Shown one piece after another: positions 54,056 to 62,821 of a DNA stretch of 64,000 nucleotides (positions are counted from its first letter, which is position 1; every line of letters starts with the position of its first letter). Source of the stretch: Ophiostoma sp. CBS 140.51 (lineage: Eukaryota; Ascomycota; Sordariomycetes; Ophiostomatales; Ophiostomataceae). A model generated the notes under the pieces. The model saw only the letters and a program-made list of their open reading frames with translations, did not search any database and was not told the DNA's origin. The position numbers and the translations under genes were made by a program. The stretch spans positions 62,001 to 126,000 of the forward strand of contig JANSLP010000044.1 in the NCBI GenBank assembly GCA_029298735.1, given 5' to 3'.

Positions 54056-55516
54056 TCAGCTAAATTGAGGTATTGAGTATCTGAAGACATTGTCCGGATC
54101 ATACTGGTTTTTGATTTTTACGAACCTCTCCCACGACGGCCCATATATCGAGGCGTAGTTGGCATCGCTGGGCGGCGTCAGGGAGATGTAGGTAAAGGAA
54201 CAGACATTGTCCGCCCGTGTCTGCCGGACCGCATTCCGGAAGGCTGTCGCCCAAGCCCAAGACGCCTGCGTCTGTTTCGCCGTGCTGGACGTGGCTATGA
54301 ACTCAAACACATAGTGTGGCGTGCGCGCCCCAAACACGCTGTCAGCACGCGGTGCAGCCGACGTGCCGCGCAGCTGGTGCGCTGAGAACAGCGTTGCCGA
54401 GTCAGTCGGCATTTTAGCAATGTGCTCCGCGACGACAGCGACGACCTCGTCTGTGAAGCTGCGTACACTCACAGTGCAGTTGCCACCGTAGGCAGCCTTC
54501 GGCACAAATTTGCCCGAGTCGTCCAGCCAGGCCTGGATGGTCGTGGGCACGACGCTGTTGTGGATGACGGTGCCCAGGCTCTTGATCTTGTCAAGCCAGA
54601 CGTAGCCCAGATCCAGGTCGTATGAGCTCCAGACAAAGACAACCGTGAACACCTTTCCAGACGGCGTGTTGACAAAGCTCTGCTGGATACCCAGGGCGTC
54701 GGGGAGGTCCGGAACGGCCAATTGTTGGTAGCCTTCCGTGAATTTGCTCAGTGTGGCACCGAGATCATCAGCTTTGAAGACGATGACACCACCAAGTATC
54801 TTTTATCGGAAATAAAATAGACGTTAATATATACACAGTTTTAAGAAGTTAAGAGGGAAGGACGGAAAAGAAAATAGGGAAACGTATATACTTGCCTTGC
54901 TAAGTGGGTAGACCTTGATAGTCACATCAATAATGACTCCGATGCTACCTCCGCCGCCACGAATGGTCGCCAGCATGAGCTCGTCTGCCTCGACTATCTC
55001 GCCCTTGCTATTAACGAGCGTGGCGCCAAGGATCTGGTCCAAACCAAGGCCGTAGTTCGCCACAAAGGGTCCGTAGCCTCCGTGTGTTGCCCACCCAACC
55101 CAGCCGACCGTCGGCGCCGATCCCACGGCCGTAGCCAGCTTGTGCCGGCCAAGTTCTCCGGCAAGATCGGTGGCGAGGATGCCGCCGCCAATGGTGGCCG
55201 TCTTTTTGTCGGCAGAAATGTGGACAGACTGTATGTCGCGCATGTCAATGGCAATGGCGCCCGTCGCAAAGCAGCGGCCGAACAGATCGTGGCCGCCGCC
55301 GCGCACCGTCAGAGGTATCCGCTCGGCCACCGCATACGAGACTAACAGCGCCACATCTTCGGCATTTTGGGGCCGGATGATAGCGAGCGGTCTGGCCTCG
55401 GTGCCGAGGATATACTCTTCGCGTAGTTCAGCGTAGCCTGAAGACGACGGAGACGCATACTGAATGTGAGGGTGCTGGTGGAGGAGGGCCTCCAATTTGT
55501 CGAGAGGGTTACTCAT
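54056..55516 (-). CDS. berberine-bridge-like FAD-linked oxidase
   Basis: This oxidoreductase has a PCMH-type FAD-binding domain and a C-terminal BBE domain. The family oxidises sugars, alkaloids or secondary-metabolite intermediates. Exon 1 is 55516-54896 and exon 2 is 54799-54056, giving 454 aa. The only phase-consistent intron starts with GC (AAG|GCAAGT), not GT, and ends AAAAG. His76 in VRGGGHD is the usual covalent FAD anchor. The Cys found in bicovalent members is Ser133 here (AVGSAPTVG). The C-terminal YDPDNVFRYSI is the BBE signature. A second ATG at 55630 would add 38 residues with a hydrophobic stretch (ILVAFLIVRPFLIV) that could be a signal or anchor. I prefer 55516 but cannot exclude the longer form. 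Confidence 0.85.
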
Positions 55517-56378
55517 AACAGCTGGGGTGACAATCAAAAAAGGCCTTACAATCAGAAACGCAACCAAGATCCGTGCGTAAAGGGAGTTGCTCTGGCCGAT
55601 TGTCGCTGTTCCCAAGCTTTTGTAGAACATTGGCCTGAGTTGGGGCTGGTTCTTGTAAAATTCAATTGCTCAAATCCCCTTTTTCTGCCTTCTACCTAGC
55701 CCATATCGCCATGTCCGCCCTGGCTTCCCCATCCCCACCCCCAAGACGACTCTTGCTCTGTAAACAGCCCAACGGGGTGGTTGCGGGCTCGGGGCCACAT
55801 TGGGGTGGACGCCCGGACCCCGCACGACTCGCCCAGAGCTGCTACCTTGTCTGCCTTCAACTTTGCGCTGTCACCCTGAAAAACAAAGATATCATCACAA
55901 ATTACTCCGCTTGAAAACGATGGATTAGAGTCAAAACAACAACCTCCTGAGGGCTTTGAACTGTGAAAAACGGCTTGACTCCTTCCCGGTAAAGCACCGT
56001 CAATAAAACGTGAACGTTTCTTGATGCTAGAACTTGAAATGCATCCATGCGCTCCAACTCGTAAACAGAACCTGTTATTATCATTCGCCTTTCTCGCCCA
56101 CTCCTGGCTATTGGCAACTAGTTAGACAGAAATGGATTTCAGGGTATATGTGGAATTATCCGTAGACAAGTAGGATCCAAACAACCAGCAAATGTGTGTG
56201 AAATTGTATGCAATTGAGCCCTACCGTGATCCTGTACGTCCTCCTCTTGGTGGAGGCTATACAAGTGATCTGGTGGTAAAGTGGCTTGGGAGTTTTGATG
56301 TGTTGATTTTTGTCATTTTTGGTAAAAAAATCATATTATTCAATACTTCGTACATGCTTGTCTACCTGCTACACACCC
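55517..56378. other. intergenic
   Basis: This contains the promoter of the FAD oxidase (or its N-terminal extension up to 55630) and the 3' flank of the alpha/beta hydrolase. No gene was found. Confidence 0.5.
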
Positions 56379-57308
56379 TCACAGCTGTGCCCATGCTCCG
56401 CGAGTCCACTTTTGCACAAAGGCCAACAACTCGCGGTGCAGCAGGTCCTTGTGCGTATGAGACAAAAAGTGCACACCACCTTTGCAAGGAACAAGACGTG
56501 CCTCGACGGAGTGAGTGAACAGCGGCAGATCCGACTCGGCCTGCTTGAGCGAGAAGACAACATCGGATGTGCCCTGCAGCCACAGCACGGGGCAACGAAC
56601 ATAGGGAAGACGCTCCCGGATGCTATCCCGCGTCGCCAGAGCCACAGCGGCCATAATGATCCGCCGCTTGCCAGCCTCGCCGTGGTAGTTGCGGGCAATC
56701 GTCTTGGCCCAAAAGTCGCGGATCTGGGGAGTGACGGTGACTCCGAAACCAATCTCCATTAAGAAATCGTAGTAGCCGTCACCGGGGACAAAGTCGGCAT
56801 CGGCGGCCGGGTCGGTGGGCGCGCCGGCTTGGGAGACAAAACCCGATGTGGCACCGGGACCGTCCCAGCAACCAAGGGCACGACTCTCGGCGGACTCGCC
56901 GTCCATGGACGAACCGACGGGGATCACGCCTTTGACGCGAGTGGGTGCCAGGAGTGCGAGACGGACAGCGATCCAGCCACCCTGGGAGGTGCCGAGCGCA
57001 AAGAACTTGTCGACTCCCAGAGCATCGAGCAGCTGCAGGGCCATGTGGGCAGAGTCCCAATAAGTAAAAGTGGTGCCGGTACCTGAACGAGGCATGGTCC
57101 GGCCGTGACCGAGAGGCTCGACGGCTACGAGGTTGGCGGCAGCGCAGAGAGCGGGATTCTGAAACTCGGGCTCGTAGTAGTCGGTGGTGGCCGTGAACGG
57201 GTTGAAGAGGACAATGGTGGGCTTGGTGCGATCGATGACCGACTGTGACAGGCGGTAGCCGATGTCGATGCCGCCGAGGTGCGGGACGTAGAGAGTTTGG
57301 GTGGACAT
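56379..57308 (-). CDS. alpha/beta hydrolase
   Basis: This is a soluble alpha/beta-hydrolase of 309 aa, intronless, with its ATG at 57308. The oxyanion region lies in VLFNPFTATTDYY and the turn EPLGHGRT. The nucleophile elbow is ALGTSQGG with Ser108. A likely acid is Asp in QGTSDVVF near 250, and the catalytic His lies in GGVHFLSH or SHTHKD near the C-terminus. The scaffold resembles C-C bond hydrolases and enol-lactonases of aromatic catabolism, and it is divergent from a salicylate-hydroxylase-like gene. A role in processing a ring-opened product is therefore a reasonable inference, but a general esterase is possible. Codon use and GC match the neighbours. Confidence 0.82.
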   Translation of the reverse strand: MSTQTLYVPHLGGIDIGYRLSQSVIDRTKPTIVLFNPFTATTDYYEPEFQNPALCAAANLVAVEPLGHGRTMPRSGTGTTFTYWDSAHMALQLLDALGVDKFFALGTSQGGWIAVRLALLAPTRVKGVIPVGSSMDGESAESRALGCWDGPGATSGFVSQAGAPTDPAADADFVPGDGYYDFLMEIGFGVTVTPQIRDFWAKTIARNYHGEAGKRRIIMAAVALATRDSIRERLPYVRCPVLWLQGTSDVVFSLKQAESDLPLFTHSVEARLVPCKGGVHFLSHTHKDLLHRELLAFVQKWTRGAWAQL

Positions 57309-58146
57309 TGTGGAGTTTGTTGGTCGAGAAAATGTGAGAAGTGTAATGGTAAGAAACAGGTGGACGGTGAAGATGGAGTGAAAGTAAACAAAGATGAGAG
57401 AGAAAAGACGAGAGAATACGAAGACGTCACAGAACGAAGATAGCTAGATAAGAAAAGAAATACAGAGAAATGAATAGACAAGATATAGAAAAGGAACGAT
57501 TGTTGGGCTTGTGGGGAATGATGAACGTGGAGGGCGGAGGGCGGAGGATGGACAAGAAAAGAGAGAAAATAGGTATGCAGCAATTTGTCAGTAAGGAGAC
57601 GTTCAAGACCCTTGCCGACCCCAACCACACAGACTCTCCACTCTCGCCTATTCATTTGTGGCTTTGTCCGAGATCATCGATTTAGACAACCATTGACAAT
57701 ATTCTGGCCATTTTCGTGTCTTTTGCTCGCAGTGCTAGCTGTCGGGTCGACGTCCGGTGAGCACGCGAGGGCGACCCGATCTCCCCGAACGGCGCCACCC
57801 ATGCGACTTACACGCTGACCGCGTCTCCACTTCACGGAAAAGGGCAACGGCAGACAGGAAAATGAGGAGGTCAGGGCATGCGTGATGACGAGGGTCAGAA
57901 TGGGGTAGCTCTTTTGGGTTTTTCCCTTCTGCTTTTTAATGTAAATTATTTTGTCGTCAGACGCTCCTTACATCTCTATCTCTCGCCACGTCTATCCAGT
58001 TTTACTCCTATTTCTGATTATACATAAGGCTGTGACTACGAGGCAACATCCTCGTTATTTCTTCCTCACCTCATTCTTCATTTTCTCTTCAACACTCTCC
58101 GACTTTATACCCATCCTTCCCTTTCTACATCAACACACTTCTCACA
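57309..58146. promoter_or_regulatory. divergent promoter, hydrolase / FAD monooxygenase
   Basis: This 838-bp non-coding interval is shared by two divergent catabolic genes. It contains an 8-bp inverted repeat, TCGGGTCG (57742-57749) and CGACCCGA (57772-57779). The left arm is also part of a CGG-N8-CCG arrangement (57743-57756), which would suit a Zn2Cys6 dimer. Function is inferred from architecture. Confidence 0.45.
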
Positions 58147-59511
58147 ATGTCTCCCATCAACATTGGTATTGTCGGTGCGGGCATTGGTGGTCTGGCCACG
58201 GCCATTGCGCTCGCACGCGCTGGTGCCACCGTGACTGTCCTCGAGTCCGCTGCCGAGCTCGGCGAGATCGGCGCCGGTATCCAGATGACACCCAACGTTT
58301 CTATTCTCCTCAAGCGCTGGGGCGTCGACAAGGAGATTGGCGACAACCTCGTGCGCTTTGAGGAGCTCAACATGCGCCGCAAGGACGGCACGCCCGTCGG
58401 ACACACCAAAATTGCCACCCTCGAGAAGACGCTGAACCGACCGTGGTGGGTCGTGCACCGCGCACACCTGCATGAGGGTCTGGTCACTGTGGCCGAGCGG
58501 CTGGGCGTCAAGCTGATTGTCGATGCCGCTGTGACGGCGCTCGAGTACGCCAAGAACCAGAGCGTGACCGTCACCTCGCGCAAGGGCACGTTCGTGTTTG
58601 ACTTTGTTGTCGGCGCCGACGGCATCAACAGTGTGACGCGCAAGTCGCTGTTCCCCGACGTGGCCCCTGAGCCGCCGACCACCAACTGCGCCTACCGCGC
58701 CATTGTCCCCTACGAGCAGATCCGCAAGGACCCTGTTGCCCGTGAGCTGATTGAGAAGAAGACCATGGAGGTCTGGATGGCCGACAACGCCTACATTATC
58801 ACCTACCCCATTTGTGCGGGCACCATGTTCAACTTGGTCTTGTCGCACCACCGCCCGGAAAAGCTTCGCGCCACCCAGCACGACGTCCCCATCCACGAGC
58901 TGCACAACGAGTACAAGGACTTTGACCCCCGGATCAAGCGCGTCGTTGACATGATTGACAGCACCTCGCGCTGGCCGCTGATGGTGACGGGCCCTCTCAA
59001 GTCGTGGTCCTCCCCCCGCAAGAATGTTGTCCTCACCGGTGACGCCGCTCACTCCATGGTCAACCACATGGCTCAGGGCGCCGCTACCGCCATGGAGGAT
59101 GGTGCCTTCCTCGGCAAGTGCATCGCCAAGGTTGTGGAGGGCAAGCTCCGCCTCGACGAGGCCGTCGATATCTACGAAAAGGAGCGCATGCCCAAGGCTT
59201 TCGCCAAGCAGCAGGTGTCCTTCCTCAACGGCGCCATCTGGCACTTGCCCGACGGCCCTGCCCAGCAGGCCCGCGACGCCGTCATGGCGCCTGAGCTGCA
59301 GGGCCAGTACTATGTCAAGAGCAGCAACCTGTACGGTGACCCCAAGACGGTTCTGGACGTCTACGGCTATGATGCCGAGCAGCACGCCGACACTGCGCTG
59401 GCAGCACTGCTCAATGGCGGCCGCGAGCCGGTGGATGCCAACACGGGCATTGCCAAGTCGCTCGAGGACGAGTTTATCAACTGGTTCCAGGCCGAGAAGG
59501 CGAAGCTGTAG
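58147..59511 (+). CDS. FAD-dependent monooxygenase, salicylate hydroxylase-like
   Basis: This is a group A flavoprotein hydroxylase that uses NAD(P)H and O2 to hydroxylate an aromatic ring, often with decarboxylation. It is 454 aa, intronless, with its ATG at 58147. The Rossmann FAD motif GAGIGG is at residues 10-15, followed by a Glu ribose ligand in VLESA. The DG motif VVGADGINS lies near 157-165, and the second FAD block VVLTGDAAH near 295-303. A conserved GAGIQMTPN segment is typical of salicylate and 6-hydroxynicotinate 3-monooxygenases. There is no membrane anchor. The C-ending codon bias is strong. Neighbouring hydrolase, MFS carrier and aldehyde dehydrogenase genes support a catabolic role. 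The exact substrate is not determinable. Confidence 0.9.
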   Translation: MSPINIGIVGAGIGGLATAIALARAGATVTVLESAAELGEIGAGIQMTPNVSILLKRWGVDKEIGDNLVRFEELNMRRKDGTPVGHTKIATLEKTLNRPWWVVHRAHLHEGLVTVAERLGVKLIVDAAVTALEYAKNQSVTVTSRKGTFVFDFVVGADGINSVTRKSLFPDVAPEPPTTNCAYRAIVPYEQIRKDPVARELIEKKTMEVWMADNAYIITYPICAGTMFNLVLSHHRPEKLRATQHDVPIHELHNEYKDFDPRIKRVVDMIDSTSRWPLMVTGPLKSWSSPRKNVVLTGDAAHSMVNHMAQGAATAMEDGAFLGKCIAKVVEGKLRLDEAVDIYEKERMPKAFAKQQVSFLNGAIWHLPDGPAQQARDAVMAPELQGQYYVKSSNLYGDPKTVLDVYGYDAEQHADTALAALLNGGREPVDANTGIAKSLEDEFINWFQAEKAKL

Positions 59512-60869
59512 GCGATGGAGGCGAGTCGAAGAATAGACGGCGCGAAGCCGAGTCTGGGCTAGATGACAAAATAAGGGGCGTCTGTATTTATAGCGCGATG
59601 ATTTATCATAGAATTTGAATACATTGAATACCACAAAAAACTGATGATGAGATGCATGTGCCGTGATACGAATGGGATAATGTGATACAGCGTTGGTATC
59701 CATTTATAATAACCCTATTTGGTCTTTGGTGCAGTTTCGTGTAAGTGGCGTAAATTCACAGATCGGTGTTGATATGTGAAGATTATCACTGCAAAACGTA
59801 TAAGTACACAGTACAATATAAATGCTTGCCGAAAAGTACGTGTCACAAAGTACATAGTGTGAATAATTGTCTTGGTACGACAATAAAACAGATAATGTTT
59901 TTGTCGACTAATTTTTTCCGTGTCCGATGACAACCTACGTTTTTATTCCCACGAAGGCGATGTCAAAGCCTCCCCGTCACATTTGTTAGCCATTTTCCTC
60001 TTCTCTTCTCTCCCAAGACGCCGACTTAAGCCAAGACAGCTCCTCCACACTAACCTTTGAAGTCTTTGGCCAGCCCCGTGGAGTCGACGAGATAAAGGAT
60101 GAAGAAAAGTAAGAAAAAAGTTGGGGTAAGGTTCTCATCGTCAAACTTTATCTCCCCGAATTTGGGGAACGCCTCCTTGTGCCCCTGTCTGCCAAGCTGT
60201 CTCTCACGTTCTTCGACTGTTCTGTGGTTGATGACCATCGCGTGCATGCCCAGCCTTTTAGACTCGAAAAAGCACAGACGATCGGGAGGGAAGCCGACGA
60301 GACATTTTTTTGTCGACGCGCCTGTATTCTCATCCTTTCTTCATCCTGCCCAACAACTCGAGTGCCGACTGATAAGACCGGCCCTGACGATGAATTCTGC
60401 AGGGTGACAGCATGGGATAACATTTCCCAGTGCTCTGTTCCCTTCTCGCCCATGATTGTTGCCCACAACCAGCCCACCTCAATGATAGACGGCCGCGTCA
60501 TTGCACAGCGACCCTAGACATCCTGTCCATCTTTTGACATCCCACTTTCCCCGGACCCCATACCCCAATACCCCAATACCCTTCTCCTTGTCCATTCCCT
60601 ATTTCAACGGTTCCCTATCGACGCGTGTTTGGCACTGCACCGACCCAAGACCAGTCGTTCCTGCCAATCCCTCTGTCCCTCCGCGCCTTCCCCAAACATC
60701 ACCTTCTCATATAAGTACTCACCTCTTTCTCTTTGTGGTACCTTCCGTCTGGTGCTCTAATCATCTCCTGCCAAGCCAGCCTCATCAATCACCATCATCC
60801 TGAACCCTCCATCACTTCATCTCTCATAATCATCTTTGCTTTCTCATTCGCCGTCTTCTGTCGGCCGCT
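59512..60869. other. 1.36-kb intergenic region
   Basis: An AT-rich 3' flank of the monooxygenase gene is followed by the C/T-rich promoter of the MFS gene. A short 8-bp-period tandem repeat (TACCCCAA) lies at 60561-60581. Open frames on both strands around 60100-60500 have no motifs. Confidence 0.5.
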
Positions 60870-62357
60870 ATGGACGACAAGCCACGGTCGTCGCTCGACG
60901 AGGAGCAGAAGCTCGACACGCCGGGCGGTGTTGATGTCGCCGCTCTCGATGCCCGCTCCATCGACCTCACCCATATTGACGTCCAGGCCGAGAAGGCTCT
61001 GGTCCGCAAGATTGACCGCCATGTCGTGCCCGTCGTTATGATTGCCTACCTGCTGTCGTTTCTAGACCGGACCAACATTGGCAATGCCAAACTGTTCGGC
61101 CTCGAGCGTGATCTCGGGTTGGTCGGCTCGCAGTACAACATTGCCGTCGCCGTCCTTTTCGTTCCCTATGTGCTTGTCGAAGTGCCGAGCAATCTGTTGC
61201 TCAAGCGGTTCACACCCTCACGGTGGTTAGCTACACTGGCCTTTCTGTGGGGCATCGTGTCGACACTGATGGGGATTGTCCAGAGCTTTGGCGGACTGGT
61301 GGCGTGCCGTTTGATCCTCGGTCTCTTGGAGGGTGGCCTCTTCCCCGGCTTGACTGTCTACTTGACACTCTTTTACACGAAACAGGAGCTCGCTCTGCGC
61401 ATCGGTTACTTGTTTGTCAGTTCCGCCCTCGCTGGCGCCTGTGGTGGCTTGTTGGCCTACGGCATCGGTTTCTTGGACGGCACACGGGGCATGTCCGGCT
61501 GGCGCTGGGTTTTCATTCTGGAAGGAATACCGACGGCCCTTTTTGGCATCGCCATGTGGTTCCTGTTGGCCGACGAGCCCCAGACTGCCTGGTTTTTGAA
61601 GGCCGAAGAACGCACCATGCTCGTCGCCCGCCTACAACGCCAGACGGGCTACCACCAGGAGCTTGACCGTGCCGACGCCATCAAGGCCTTTAAAGACTGG
61701 AAGGTGTGGCTGTTTGCAGCTGGCCAGTTTGGCGTCAACTCAATGCTATACAGCTACTCAGTCTTCTTGCCGAGTATTGTTAGCGGGTTGGGCACATGGA
61801 CCAAGCCGCAGTCGCAGGCTCTGACGGTGCCCTGCTATGTGCTAGGAGCGGCCGGCTACTTGATTGTAGCCCGTCTGTCTGACGCTCACCAGCTGCGTGG
61901 CCCTTACCAGATTGGTGCCGCTTCCTTGTGCATCATCGGCTACGGCATCTCCATGGCGCCCGCGAGTTCGGCTGTACACTATTTCGCTACCTTCCTCATT
62001 TCACTCGGACTGTTTATTGCCGTCGGCATCCCCCTCGCCTGGCTGCCTTCCAACACGCCCCGCTACGGCAAACGCACCACTGCTTCGGCCATCCAGATTA
62101 TGGTCTGCAACTGCTCCGGTATTGTCTCGCCCTTTTTGTACCCCGCCTCGGATGCACCGCGCTACATTATGGGCTACAGCGTGTCAATTGCCTTGTTGGC
62201 CTATGGCATCGGCATCTACGGGTTCTTGTCGTTCTACTACGACCGCATGAACAAACGCCGTGCCGCCGGTAAGGAGGACCACAAGGTGGCGGGTATGACG
62301 GACGCCGAAATCAATGCTCTCGGTGATGAGAGCCCGCGGTTTGTGTACACAATCTAG
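60870..62357 (+). CDS. MFS transporter, allantoate/nicotinate permease family
   Basis: This is an organic-anion:proton symporter of the same MFS branch as the carrier at 28480-30188 but a different subtype. It is 495 aa, intronless, with its ATG at 60870. A cytosolic N-terminus of about 55 residues precedes TM1. The family signature SFLDRTNIGNAKLFGLERDLGL lies between TM1 and TM2, followed by EVPSNLLLKRFTPSRWLA and GLLEGGLFPGLTVYLTLFY. The pattern DRTNIGNA is shared by Tna1-like nicotinate and related carriers. Twelve hydrophobic segments are visible, with a central charged loop near 235-275. The C-terminal tail is hydrophilic. Its place beside a ring hydroxylase, a hydrolase and a dehydrogenase suggests uptake of the cluster's substrate. 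Confidence 0.88.
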   Translation: MDDKPRSSLDEEQKLDTPGGVDVAALDARSIDLTHIDVQAEKALVRKIDRHVVPVVMIAYLLSFLDRTNIGNAKLFGLERDLGLVGSQYNIAVAVLFVPYVLVEVPSNLLLKRFTPSRWLATLAFLWGIVSTLMGIVQSFGGLVACRLILGLLEGGLFPGLTVYLTLFYTKQELALRIGYLFVSSALAGACGGLLAYGIGFLDGTRGMSGWRWVFILEGIPTALFGIAMWFLLADEPQTAWFLKAEERTMLVARLQRQTGYHQELDRADAIKAFKDWKVWLFAAGQFGVNSMLYSYSVFLPSIVSGLGTWTKPQSQALTVPCYVLGAAGYLIVARLSDAHQLRGPYQIGAASLCIIGYGISMAPASSAVHYFATFLISLGLFIAVGIPLAWLPSNTPRYGKRTTASAIQIMVCNCSGIVSPFLYPASDAPRYIMGYSVSIALLAYGIGIYGFLSFYYDRMNKRRAAGKEDHKVAGMTDAEINALGDESPRFVYTI

Positions 62358-62821
62358 AGAAGGGATAAACATAGTAGATATTAAAAGCACATAGCTCAAA
62401 CAGTTGATAAATTGATGATAACCCTATGGTGGCCTTTCTATTCGTTAGGTTATTGCGGTGCTGATCTGGTTGAACGGATTTGTGATGTAGGATGAGAAAA
62501 AAAGAGAGAGAGAGAGAAGGAGATGAACGAACGTGGGGTTTCTTGAATACTTCACCACGACAGTATGCGCCAACAATCAGTCCCTCGTACCTGCCGAAAC
62601 AAACTTGCTCAATGAGTTCACTACAAAGTTCAAAGCTGCCAGGTGCTAACTAGGAAAGAACGACTAAGAAGGCAAACAAAATCAGAAGGTGCGGTGCACC
62701 AATATGGTCAGCGGGAAGGTACATGAAGATGCAAGAAGGTGCAATGAGGTATAAACAAATACTCATAGTTCTTTTTGTCACTATCTTTTCGCTCTCCCAT
62801 CACTTCTTCCTCACACCACTC
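62358..62821. other. convergent intergenic region
   Basis: This lies between the stop codons of the MFS and aldehyde dehydrogenase genes. A GA dinucleotide run lies near 62500-62516. No gene was found. Confidence 0.5.

Noticed and set aside
58105..59703. Long open frame on the minus strand, 532 codons
   Set aside because: It is antisense to the FAD monooxygenase, whose third-position C bias removes stops on the opposite strand. It has no motifs.
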